Both the position numbers and the translations under genes were made by a program. DNA of 64,000 bases from JAUSIF01 sp963711595 (GTDB lineage: Bacteria > Pseudomonadota > Alphaproteobacteria > Rhizobiales > Xanthobacteraceae): assembly GCA_963711595.1 (NCBI GenBank), contig CAVQER010000006.1, forward strand, positions 1 to 64,000. The letters run 5' to 3'. Below are positions 24,143-32,149 of this stretch, piece after piece (position 1 is the stretch's first letter; every line of letters begins with the position of its first letter). The notes under the pieces were generated by a model that saw nothing but the letters and a program-made list of their open reading frames with translations, was not told the origin of the DNA and did not search any database.

Positions 24143-25318
24143 CTACCGCACCAACTCCCGCATCGCCGAATCTAGCCCTTCCAAAGTCAGCGGATACATC
24201 CGCCCGCCCATGAGCTGACGGATCATGCGGATCGAAGCCGTGTACATCCAGTTCGATTCCGGTACCGGGTTGAGCCACACCGCGTGCGGATAGGTGTGCA
24301 GCACGCGCCGCATCCACGCCTCCCCCGCCTCCTCGTTCATGTGCTCCACCGAGCCGCCGGGCTGCGCGATCTCGTAGGGGCTCATCGACGCGTCGCCGAC
24401 GAAAATCAGCTTGTAGTCGTGCGGATAGGTGTGCAGCACCTGCCAGGTCGGCGTCGTCTCCTGCCAGCGCCGCCGGTTCTCGCGCCACACGCGCTCGTAC
24501 AGGCAATTGTGGAAGTAGAAATATTCGAGATGCTTGAACTCCGTGCGCGCGGCAGAAAAAAGCTCCTCGCAAATCTTGATGTGCCAATCCATCGACCCGC
24601 CGACGTCGAAGAACAGCAGCACCTTCACGGCGTTCTTGCGCTCCGGACGTAGCAATAGATCGAGCCAGCCCTGCTTCGCCGTCTCGCGGATCGTGCCGGG
24701 CAGATCGAGCTCGACCGGCGCACCCGTGCGCGCGAACTTGCGGAGCCGCCGGAGCGCGATCTTGATGTTGCGGGTGCCGAGTTCGACGTCGCCGTCGAGG
24801 TCCTTGAAGTCGCGCCTGTCCCAAACCTTCACCGCACGGCCATGACGGCCCTTGTCCTGACCGATGCGGATGCCTTCCGGGTTGTAGCCGAACGCGCCAA
24901 ACGGCGACGTGCCCGCGGTGCCGATCCACTTCGAGCCGCCCTGGTGGCGGCCCTTCTGCTCTGCGAGGCGCTTCGCGAGCGTCTCCATCAGCTTCTCCCA
25001 GCCGCCGAGCGCCTCGATCTCCTTCATCTCTTCTTCGGTGAGATATTTCTCCGCGAGCTTCCGCAGCCACTCCTCCGGGATCTGCACTTCCTGCGCGTCG
25101 TCGAGCAGCTCGAGCCCCTTGAACACGTGGCCGAACACGCGGTCGAACTTGTCGAGGTTGCGCTCGTCCTTGATCAGCGCGGCGCGCGACAGATAGTAGA
25201 AGTCCTCGACGCGGCGCGAGGCGATGTCCTTGTCCATCGCCTCCATGAGCGTGAGGTACTCCCGCACGGTGACCGGAAGTCCCGCCGCCTTCAGCTCGTG
25301 GAAGAAGGTGATGAACAT
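24143..25318 (-). CDS. CoxE-like VWA domain protein
   Basis: 391 residues. The N-terminal 180 residues (FFHELKAAGLPVTVREYLTL; GTSPFGAFGYNPEG) match the family found beside MoxR ATPases. The VWA domain begins about residue 205 with VLLFFDVGGSMDWHIKICEE; the MIDAS is D-V-G-G-S rather than D-x-S-x-S, as I recall from this subfamily. A later metal-ligand block is IFVGDASMSPYE. These proteins pair with MoxR ATPases in maturation of complexes. The start has no ribosome site, and a TATACT box lies 8 bases before the ATG, so the mRNA may be leaderless. The MoxR partner is at the window start. Confidence 0.86.
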   Translation of the reverse strand: MFITFFHELKAAGLPVTVREYLTLMEAMDKDIASRRVEDFYYLSRAALIKDERNLDKFDRVFGHVFKGLELLDDAQEVQIPEEWLRKLAEKYLTEEEMKEIEALGGWEKLMETLAKRLAEQKGRHQGGSKWIGTAGTSPFGAFGYNPEGIRIGQDKGRHGRAVKVWDRRDFKDLDGDVELGTRNIKIALRRLRKFARTGAPVELDLPGTIRETAKQGWLDLLLRPERKNAVKVLLFFDVGGSMDWHIKICEELFSAARTEFKHLEYFYFHNCLYERVWRENRRRWQETTPTWQVLHTYPHDYKLIFVGDASMSPYEIAQPGGSVEHMNEEAGEAWMRRVLHTYPHAVWLNPVPESNWMYTASIRMIRQLMGGRMYPLTLEGLDSAMRELVR

Positions 25319-25373
25319 TGTATAAGTATAGCCGCCGCTGGCGAAAAAACGAGCGTAGCTCCGTGCATCGTCG

Positions 25374-26585
25374 ATGTCCGAAAAACCCGCTTTCCTGATC
25401 GTCGGCGCGGGCCTGACCGGCGCGGTCCTCGCCCGCGTCCTCGCGGATGCCGGCCTGCATTGCCACGTGCTGGAAGAGCACCATCACGTCGGCGGCCACT
25501 GCCATACGGAGCGGGACCCTGCGACCGGCATCCTGATGAACCGGTACGGTCCGCACACGCTGCACAGCGATAATCCGGAGGTCTGGAATTTCGTCGAACG
25601 TTTCGTACAGATTTTTCCGTATCAGCATCGCAAGCAGGCGTGGGCGGGGGGCCGCCTGTTTCCGTTCCCGATCAATCTTGCAACGCTGAGCCAGTTTTTC
25701 GTACGAGATTTTACGGCCGCCTCGGCGCGAGAATTTCTTCAGGCTCAGGCGGAGCCCGTTGCCCTTCCGCCGGCGAACTTCGAAGAGGCCGCCCTCGCCT
25801 CGATCGGACGCAAACTCTACCAAGCGTTCTTTCGCGGCTACACGGTCAAGCACTGGGGGCGCGATCCCACCGAGTTGCCTGCGTCAGTGTTTGGACGCAT
25901 TCCGGTGCACTTCGATAACGCGCGCAACGTCTACCATCACGCTCGCCAGGGCCAGCCGATCGGCGGTTACACGCATCTCGTCGAACGCATGCTCGATCAT
26001 CCGAACATCCGCGTGGAAATCGGCCGTCCGGTCGACGACGCCGCGCAACACCCCGGATATCGTCACGTGTTTTATTCGGGGCCGATCGATCGATACTTTC
26101 ACTGGCGCTTTGGCCGCCTTGCTTACCGGACCCTCGAGTTCCGGCACGAGCGCGGCATCGGCGAATATCAGCAGTGCGGCACGGTGAATCATTGCGACCT
26201 CGACGTCCCGCACACGCGCGTCGCCGAACACAAGCACTTCTTTGGTTGGGAGCAACACGAGGAAACAATCTATTCATTCGAGTATTCGCGCGAATGCGGA
26301 ACGGATGACACGCCCTTCTATCCGGTAAGGTTGGCGCGCGACGATGCGCTCTTTGCCAAGTACGTCGAGCTAGCCCGCGGCGAGACCAATACGAGCTTCG
26401 TGGGCCGTCTTGGCACCTACCGTTACATCGACATGGATGCGGCGATCGACGAGGCAATCGCTGCTGGCTCGCGTGCGATCGAGTCGCTGCGAAACGGGAC
26501 CAGGGTTCCCGCTTTCTTTGGGGATCAGATCCGCGATGAACCACCGGCCGGCGCCAAGTTGATTGGCCAAGCCGAACGGGTCTAG
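25374..26585 (+). CDS. glf: UDP-galactopyranose mutase
   Basis: 403 residues. FAD motif FLIVGAGLTGAVLARVLADAG (about 7-27), the characteristic GGHCHTERD segment, NRYGPHTLHSDNPEVW and PINLATLSQFF, all hallmarks of Glf. The enzyme interconverts UDP-galactopyranose and UDP-galactofuranose in the cytosol and supplies galactofuranose for surface glycans. C-terminal residues (SFVGRLGTYRYIDMDAAIDEA) fit the FAD-binding C-terminal domain. The divergent spacer to the VWA gene is only 55 bases, and no clear ribosome site precedes the ATG. The next gene, 15 bases on, is a putative glycosyltransferase and the likely functional partner. Confidence 0.93.
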   Translation: MSEKPAFLIVGAGLTGAVLARVLADAGLHCHVLEEHHHVGGHCHTERDPATGILMNRYGPHTLHSDNPEVWNFVERFVQIFPYQHRKQAWAGGRLFPFPINLATLSQFFVRDFTAASAREFLQAQAEPVALPPANFEEAALASIGRKLYQAFFRGYTVKHWGRDPTELPASVFGRIPVHFDNARNVYHHARQGQPIGGYTHLVERMLDHPNIRVEIGRPVDDAAQHPGYRHVFYSGPIDRYFHWRFGRLAYRTLEFRHERGIGEYQQCGTVNHCDLDVPHTRVAEHKHFFGWEQHEETIYSFEYSRECGTDDTPFYPVRLARDDALFAKYVELARGETNTSFVGRLGTYRYIDMDAAIDEAIAAGSRAIESLRNGTRVPAFFGDQIRDEPPAGAKLIGQAERV

Positions 26586-26600
26586 GAGCCACGAACATCG

Positions 26601-27437
26601 ATGTGGTCCCCCAGCAAACATGCCCTTGACGCGATCCGGCGCGCATCGGGCCAGGCGCTGCTGTTTCTGACGCATTTCGAGTCGGATCGCATCGACGCGC
26701 ACTTCCAGCGCCTGCGTCGGGAGACGGCGGATTTGCTGGACTGCTTTTTGTGCGTACACGAGCCAAAACCACGCGATCCGGCGCAACGGATCCTGCAGGC
26801 CGACTTACGTGTGGGTTGGGAGGACGCGGCGCATTTCGCCGAAAAGCGATACCAGGAAATGCTCGAGGCGAAGGGGCGGTTCAACAGCGGCTATGTGGAT
26901 CTCGCCTACATGCCGGCACTGACAAGCAAGCAATTCAGGTTCTACCGCCACATCTGGGTCATCGAGTACGATGTCGACTACGCGGGAAACTGGGCGAATT
27001 TCTTCGCCGACGCCATGCAGAGCGGCGCGGATTTTATCGCGACGACCATTGTCCCTCATTCCGCATCCAGGAATTGGAGCTGGTGGCCCGGCGTACGCGT
27101 CCCCCCGGGCGTCGCTCCGGAACACCTGTTTCGCTCGTTTGCTCCGATTGCCCGCTTCTCGCAGGAACTGCTCGAACGCTACCAGGCAGCCGTCGCGGGC
27201 GGACCATGGCGCGGGCATTTCGAGGCACTGTTTCCGACAATCGCTGCACATGCGGGCCTTGTCGTCGAGGATCTGCGTCGCGGCACGCACTACACGAACA
27301 CACCGGACGATTGGGGACTGTCGCCCGGCACGTTCGTGTTCCGACCAACGGTGGCGACACAATACTTTCACGAGAACCCGGGTGGGTTTGCCGAGCCGAA
27401 CCTGCTCTATCACCCGGTCAAACCCGATTTGAAGTAG
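26601..27437 (+). CDS. Putative glycosyltransferase (GT-A-like, DUF3405-type)
   Basis: 278 residues. A DxD-like motif sits in HIWVIEYDVDYAGNWANFF (about residues 113-131), and the first beta-strand and loop resemble the N-terminal Rossmann-like part of nucleotide-sugar transferases (ALLFLTHFESDRIDAHFQRL). The Trp/Asn-rich part (SRNWSWWPGVRVPPG) resembles segments in DUF3405 proteins. No signal peptide. Adjacency to glf suggests it uses UDP-galactofuranose or builds a galactofuranose-containing glycan; that is inference. Fold assignment from sequence alone is tentative. Confidence 0.55.
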   Translation: MWSPSKHALDAIRRASGQALLFLTHFESDRIDAHFQRLRRETADLLDCFLCVHEPKPRDPAQRILQADLRVGWEDAAHFAEKRYQEMLEAKGRFNSGYVDLAYMPALTSKQFRFYRHIWVIEYDVDYAGNWANFFADAMQSGADFIATTIVPHSASRNWSWWPGVRVPPGVAPEHLFRSFAPIARFSQELLERYQAAVAGGPWRGHFEALFPTIAAHAGLVVEDLRRGTHYTNTPDDWGLSPGTFVFRPTVATQYFHENPGGFAEPNLLYHPVKPDLK

Positions 27438-27553
27438 TCGAGCGCTTCGGACGGCGCGCGAGACCATGGCCTCGCCTTCCGTAACGCCGCAGCAGCGTTC
27501 GCACACCGACCGCGCCTCTTTGCGCTTCTCCGCTCTCTGCCTCAAAATGGGCC

Positions 27554-28771
27554 ATGCACCCCTCCGCGATCGACGAAATCTTCGCATGGCTCGCCGACCA
27601 GGGTCTTGCCGGCGCGCAGGAGACCCAACTCCTCGGCGAATTCTGCGAGCGCTGCTGCGCGGCCGGACTGAAACTCGCGCGCGCCCTCACCTTCATCGAT
27701 ACGCTGCATCCGGTCTACGAAGGGCGCGCGTTTCGCTGGCGCGCCGGCGGCATGGAAGAGCCGACATTCGTCGAGTACGGGCGCACCGACACAGGCGAAG
27801 CGGCGGAGAACTGGCGCCGCACCCCTTTCTTTAATCTGCTCAGATCGGGCGAGCGCGAATTGCGACGCCGCCTCGGCCTGGGCGAGCCCGCCGACTTCAA
27901 CATGATCGAGGATGTCAGGAAGGACGGCTGCACCGACTACATCGCCTTCGTGCACCGCTTTCCCGGTGAGGGCGCGATCGGCGAGATGGATTGCTTCTAT
28001 TCCGCCTGGTCGACGCGAACACCGGAGGGTTTCAGCGACGAAGACACCGCTGCCCTGCGCCGTCTCGTGCCGACACTCGCACTTGCGATCAAATGCGGCG
28101 CGCTCGGCCGCATCGCGGCAACGCTCGTGCAGGTCTATCTCGGCCGCGACCCGGGCCAACGCGTGCTTTCGGGGCGCATCGCGCGCGGCGTCGCCGATCG
28201 CATCAGCGCGGTGCTCTGGTTCTCGGATTTGCGCGGCTACACGACGATCACCGACGGCGCCGCGCCCGACGAGGTGATCCCGCTCCTGAACGACTATGCC
28301 GACGCAGTCATCTCCGCGATCTACGAAGCGGGCGGCGACGTGCTGAAGCTGATCGGGGACGGCGCGCTCGCGATCTTTCAGGCTGACGATCCGGCGGCCG
28401 CATGCCGCGCGGCACTCGCGGCCGAGGCAAACCTGCGCCGTCGCGAGCAGGAACTGAACGCGCGCCGCCGCGCCGAGGGCCGGCCAGTCACGAACGTCTA
28501 TCTCGGCCTGCACATCGGTGACGTGTTTTACGGCAACGTCGGCAGCGAGGATCGCCTCGACTTCACCGTCGTCGGACCCGCGGTGAACGAGGTCGCCCGC
28601 ATCGCCGCCATGTGCCGCTCGGTCGACCGCCCAATCGTGATGTCGGCGGATTTCGTTCAAGCGACGCCCGATCCCGAGCGTGGCCATCTCGTGTCGGTCG
28701 GCCGCTATGCGCTTCGTGGCGTCGGCCGCGCGCAGGAACTCTTTACCCTCGATCCGGAACGCGCTCTTTAA
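27554..28771 (+). CDS. Class III adenylate/guanylate cyclase with an N-terminal sensor-like domain
   Basis: 405 residues. The C-terminal catalytic domain (about 215-395) has the metal Asp in VLWFSDLRGYTTITD, second metal Asp in KLIGDGALAIFQ, and the transition-state block LDFTVVGPAVNEVARIAAM. The first 190 residues (MHPSAIDEIFAWLADQG ... LRRLVPTLALAIK) are the GAF-like N-terminal domain seen in many rhizobial cyclases. No TM segment, so it is cytosolic. It makes cAMP or cGMP; the specificity residues do not decide safely. It is followed 4 bases later by a papain-fold protein in one operon. Confidence 0.9.
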   Translation: MHPSAIDEIFAWLADQGLAGAQETQLLGEFCERCCAAGLKLARALTFIDTLHPVYEGRAFRWRAGGMEEPTFVEYGRTDTGEAAENWRRTPFFNLLRSGERELRRRLGLGEPADFNMIEDVRKDGCTDYIAFVHRFPGEGAIGEMDCFYSAWSTRTPEGFSDEDTAALRRLVPTLALAIKCGALGRIAATLVQVYLGRDPGQRVLSGRIARGVADRISAVLWFSDLRGYTTITDGAAPDEVIPLLNDYADAVISAIYEAGGDVLKLIGDGALAIFQADDPAAACRAALAAEANLRRREQELNARRRAEGRPVTNVYLGLHIGDVFYGNVGSEDRLDFTVVGPAVNEVARIAAMCRSVDRPIVMSADFVQATPDPERGHLVSVGRYALRGVGRAQELFTLDPERAL

Positions 28772-28775
28772 AAAC

Positions 28776-29561
28776 ATGATTCACAACGACCTCCTCGACT
28801 GGATCGGCCGTCGGCTCGTCGACTACCTCACCTCCCCGATCCCGGGGTTCCGCCCGTCGACCACGACCGAGTACGAGAAGCTGCGCGCCGCCATGCGCGT
28901 CGGTGACGTGCTGCTCGTGGAAGGTGACACCCGCGTTGCGACCGCGATCAAGTATCTGACCCAAAGCACGTGGTCGCATTCGGCACTCTATGCCGGTCCG
29001 CTCGACGGCCGCGCCGAGCCGGACGGCGAGCCGCACGTATTGGTCGAGGCGCTGGTCGACCAGGGTGTGATCTCGGCGCCCCTGTCGAAGTATCGCGAGG
29101 CGCACACGCGCATTTGCCGCCCGGTCAGTCTCGGCGAAGAGGGACGCGGAAAAGTCGCCGGCTTCGCCATCGAGCGTCTCGGGCATCAGTACGATGTAGA
29201 GAATATCGTCGACCTGGCGCGCTATCTCCTGCCGACGCCACCCGTGCCCTCGCGCTTCCGGCGCCGCCTGATCGCGCTCGGCTCCGGCGAGCCCACGCGC
29301 GCGATCTGCTCGACGCTGATCGCGCAGGCTTTTCAGTCCGTCTACTACCCGATCCTTCCTCACGTTTCCTACGTCGGCGACCCGACATCAGCGGTGCAAT
29401 CCGAGCAGACGCAGCGCGAGATCCTCCACATCCGCCATTATTCGCTGTTCGCCCCGCGCGACTTCGACATCTCGCCGTACTTCGCGATCGTGAAGCCGAC
29501 GATCGAAGCGGGTTTCGACTACCGAAAGGTCGATTGGGCGCGTCGCGAAACGGCGGGATAG
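28776..29561 (+). CDS. Permuted papain-fold (YiiX/YebB-like) protein
   Basis: 261 residues from ATG 28776, 4 bases after the cyclase stop (the TAA reads into AAAAC before ATG). The permuted NlpC/P60-type order can be read: an early His in STWSHSALYAGPL (about residue 68) and a later nucleophilic Cys in RAICSTLIAQAFQSV (about 177). Members of the family cleave acyl or amide bonds on lipids or peptides; here no signal peptide is present. Cotranscription with a cyclase suggests it is controlled together with it, but no functional bond is known. Catalytic residues are intact. Confidence 0.8.
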   Translation: MIHNDLLDWIGRRLVDYLTSPIPGFRPSTTTEYEKLRAAMRVGDVLLVEGDTRVATAIKYLTQSTWSHSALYAGPLDGRAEPDGEPHVLVEALVDQGVISAPLSKYREAHTRICRPVSLGEEGRGKVAGFAIERLGHQYDVENIVDLARYLLPTPPVPSRFRRRLIALGSGEPTRAICSTLIAQAFQSVYYPILPHVSYVGDPTSAVQSEQTQREILHIRHYSLFAPRDFDISPYFAIVKPTIEAGFDYRKVDWARRETAG

Positions 29562-29723
29562 GACATTTATCCCCTTGAAGGCAGGTCGGCAGCGGACGAT
29601 CGGGCTGCCCGAATTTCGCTGCCTTGACGGCCCAAGATTGGAGGGCTCAGTATTTGAGAACGCCCCGCCATTCCGAGAGGTCAGCCTTACCGACCGCAAC
29701 AAGGGGGCGTCGGGAGGAGCACA

Positions 29724-31433
29724 ATGAGGACGGCGTACAGATCGGCTCGCACCATCGGCGCGATGCTGATGATTAGCGTGTTCGGCGCATCGCTGGCAGT
29801 CGCTCAGGAAGTGAAGCCTGCCACCAAGTTTGGCGACATGAATACGGTAACCCAGGATTTGTTGAGTCGCGCCGCGGGTGACGGCAACAACTTCCTGCAC
29901 ACCAACGGCAACTACACGCAAACCCGGTTCTATCCGAACCGGCAGATCAACGTCTCCAATATCACCAAGCTGCGGCCGGCCTGGATCTTCCAGACCGAAG
30001 TCAAGGAAAGTCTGGAAACCACTCCGATCGTCGTCAACGGCATCATGTACGCAACGACGTCGCACAATCACGTCTACGCAATCGATGCTCGGACCGGCGA
30101 ACAGCTTTGGCACTACAAGCACAAGATGGGCCCGGTGACCGTGTATTGCTGCGGCCCGAACAACCGCGGCGTCGCGGTGATGGGCGACATGGTCTACATG
30201 GGCACGCTCGACGCCAAGCTCGTCGCGCTCGACGCAAAGACCGGAAAGCTCGTTTGGGAAACGCAAATCGCGGAGCCTGAACTAGGCTATTCCGAGACCA
30301 TGGCACCGACAGTCGTGAACGGTAGGGTTCTCATCGGCACCAATGGCGGCGAGTACGGCATTCGCGGATTCGTCAAGTCGTTCGACGCCAAGACCGGCAA
30401 GCTACAGTGGACGTTCTATACGATCCCGGAAAACTCAGTCGGCGTATGGGCAACCGCTGACGCGACCGGGCGCGACATGAAGCGCAATGTCGCGGCCGAA
30501 AAGGCGCAACTCGCCAAGACCGGTGACCCCTTCAAGACTCTCGGCGGCGGCGTCTGGCAGAATCCGGCGGTCGACCTCGAGACCAACCGCATCTATTTCG
30601 TGGTCGGCAATCCTTCACCGGACCTCGATGGCTCTTTGCGTCCAGGCGACAACCTCTACACAAACTCGCTCGTCGCGGTGAATTTGGACAATGGCCAGTA
30701 CGCTTGCCACTTCCAGTACATCGCGCATGACGTGTGGGATCTCGATGCCGTCAGCCCGCCGATCATCACCACAGTCACGGGCCGGGACGGAAAACCCACC
30801 AAGGGCGTGCTGCACGCTGGAAAGACCGGGCATGTCTATGTCCATGACGCCCGGGACTGCAGCCTGATCCGTTTCTCCGAAGCCATGGTGCCGCAGGAAA
30901 ACATGTGGGTCCTGCCCACGAAGGATGGAGCACGGATGCTGCCGGGCGCGAACGGCGGCGTCGAATGGTCGCCGATGGCGATCAATCCCCAGCTCGGATT
31001 GACGTACGCGATCAACCTGCACCAGCCGATGACCTACCATGTCGAGAGCACGCCCTATCCGCAGGGCAAGCTCTGGCTCGGCGGCGCGTTCAAGGTTATC
31101 CCCACCGAAGAGCAGTGGGGCAACGTGACGGCCGTTGACTACAACACCGGCAAGATCCGCTGGCAGGTGAAAACACAGCAGCCGATGATCGGCGGCGTGC
31201 TCGCAACCGCCGGTGGACTCGTCTTCACCGGCGAAGGCAACGGTCTCTTCACAGCCTACGACGCCGAGACCGGCGCGCTGTTGTGGAAGTTCCAGGCTGG
31301 CGCGGGCGTCAACGCACCGCCGGCGTCCTACTCAGTCGATGGCAAGCAGTTCATCGTGGTGGGCGCGGGTGGCAACGTGCAGCTCGACTACAAGCGCGGG
31401 AATTCGATCATCGCGTTCACGGTCGCCGACTGA
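29724..31433 (+). CDS. PQQ-dependent alcohol dehydrogenase (methanol/ethanol family)
   Basis: 569 residues with a signal peptide (cleaved near SLAVAQ, about 28) and an excellent ribosome site (GGGAGGAG). Eight-bladed quinoprotein propeller with repeated GxxxWxxxxDA docking motifs (ARTGEQLWHYK, AKTGKLVWETQ, AETGALLWKFQ). The vicinal disulfide over PQQ is VYCCGPNNRG with Cys142-Cys143. The catalytic Asp is in HDVWDLDAV (Asp339), with Asp341 two residues on. Periplasmic oxidation of a primary alcohol is expected, passing electrons to the cytochrome c encoded next. A companion ABC/propeller set follows downstream, as in known PQQ alcohol systems. PQQ biosynthesis genes are not in the window. Confidence 0.93.
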   Translation: MRTAYRSARTIGAMLMISVFGASLAVAQEVKPATKFGDMNTVTQDLLSRAAGDGNNFLHTNGNYTQTRFYPNRQINVSNITKLRPAWIFQTEVKESLETTPIVVNGIMYATTSHNHVYAIDARTGEQLWHYKHKMGPVTVYCCGPNNRGVAVMGDMVYMGTLDAKLVALDAKTGKLVWETQIAEPELGYSETMAPTVVNGRVLIGTNGGEYGIRGFVKSFDAKTGKLQWTFYTIPENSVGVWATADATGRDMKRNVAAEKAQLAKTGDPFKTLGGGVWQNPAVDLETNRIYFVVGNPSPDLDGSLRPGDNLYTNSLVAVNLDNGQYACHFQYIAHDVWDLDAVSPPIITTVTGRDGKPTKGVLHAGKTGHVYVHDARDCSLIRFSEAMVPQENMWVLPTKDGARMLPGANGGVEWSPMAINPQLGLTYAINLHQPMTYHVESTPYPQGKLWLGGAFKVIPTEEQWGNVTAVDYNTGKIRWQVKTQQPMIGGVLATAGGLVFTGEGNGLFTAYDAETGALLWKFQAGAGVNAPPASYSVDGKQFIVVGAGGNVQLDYKRGNSIIAFTVAD

Positions 31434-31466
31434 CCGCGGATGAAATTGACGATCCCAATGGACGAC

Positions 31467-31492
31467 GAGCGGGGCCGCAAACGGCCCCGCTC
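31467..31492 (+). terminator. Perfect 11-base hairpin between dehydrogenase and cytochrome genes
   Basis: GAGCGGGGCCG (31467-31477) and CGGCCCCGCTC (31482-31492) around loop CAAA, followed by CCTTCTGAG. It begins 34 bases after the dehydrogenase stop. It can act as a terminator or RNA-processing barrier, giving more dehydrogenase mRNA than cytochrome mRNA. Confidence 0.65.
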
Positions 31493-31534
31493 CCTTCTGA
31501 GCCGCACGTCGGCGAACAAGCCGTGGGCGTAGCG

Positions 31535-32119
31535 ATGCGAAAACATGCAGCAACTGCCGTGCTCGGCTTGCTGGGCGTCCTGATGGTTTCCGCCGCAACC
31601 CCCGCCTCCGCTCAAACCATCGAGGAAAAGGCGGAGATCTGCAGCGCCTGTCACGGCGAAAAGGGAATTCCGCAGGAAAAGACGACGCCCATCATATGGG
31701 GCCAGCATGTCGGCTACACCTATCTCACTCTGCGTGACTACAAGAGCGGCGCGCGCAAGAACGAGGTGATGCAGTCAATTGTCGAGGGTCTGGAACGAGA
31801 GGACTTCCTCGCGCTCGCCGAATACTTCGCAAAAAAACCTTGGCCGCGAAACAGCCAGCCGTCGGCAGGCAAGGACGCCGCTCACAAGGCGGAAATGGCG
31901 AATATCGCCGTCAACTGCACCGGCTGCCACCAGGCCTCATACATCGGTGAAGGCACCCAGCCACGGCTTGCCGGCCAAAATCGGGAATATCTTGCCACCT
32001 CGATGGAGGAGTTTCGCAACGGCGTGCGAACGAACAATCCCGGGATGACGACGCTCATGAAAGCGACGCCGGAAGACGCTATCGGTCCGCTCGCGGATTA
32101 TCTTGCCGGACTGCGGTAG
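31535..32119 (+). CDS. Dihaem cytochrome c (c4-like)
   Basis: 194 residues from ATG 31535; signal peptide ending ASAQ. Two covalent haem sites: CSACH at residues 36-40 and CTGCH at 128-132, each followed by a Met-containing stretch suited to the sixth ligand. The two-domain layout (NxCxxCH ... LRDYKSGARKNEVMQ; LAGQNREYLATSMEEFRNG) is typical of c4/c553-type electron carriers. It likely accepts electrons from the quinoprotein in the periplasm and passes them to the terminal oxidase. Confidence 0.92.
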   Translation: MRKHAATAVLGLLGVLMVSAATPASAQTIEEKAEICSACHGEKGIPQEKTTPIIWGQHVGYTYLTLRDYKSGARKNEVMQSIVEGLEREDFLALAEYFAKKPWPRNSQPSAGKDAAHKAEMANIAVNCTGCHQASYIGEGTQPRLAGQNREYLATSMEEFRNGVRTNNPGMTTLMKATPEDAIGPLADYLAGLR

Positions 32120-32149
32120 CGGTCGATAGACGTTCCGCATCCGCTGCGA

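Noticed and set aside
24138..25853. 571-codon minus-strand frame overlapping the VWA and glf genes
   Set aside because: It runs in a different frame from the VWA protein and has Arg-rich low-complexity content typical of out-of-frame reading.
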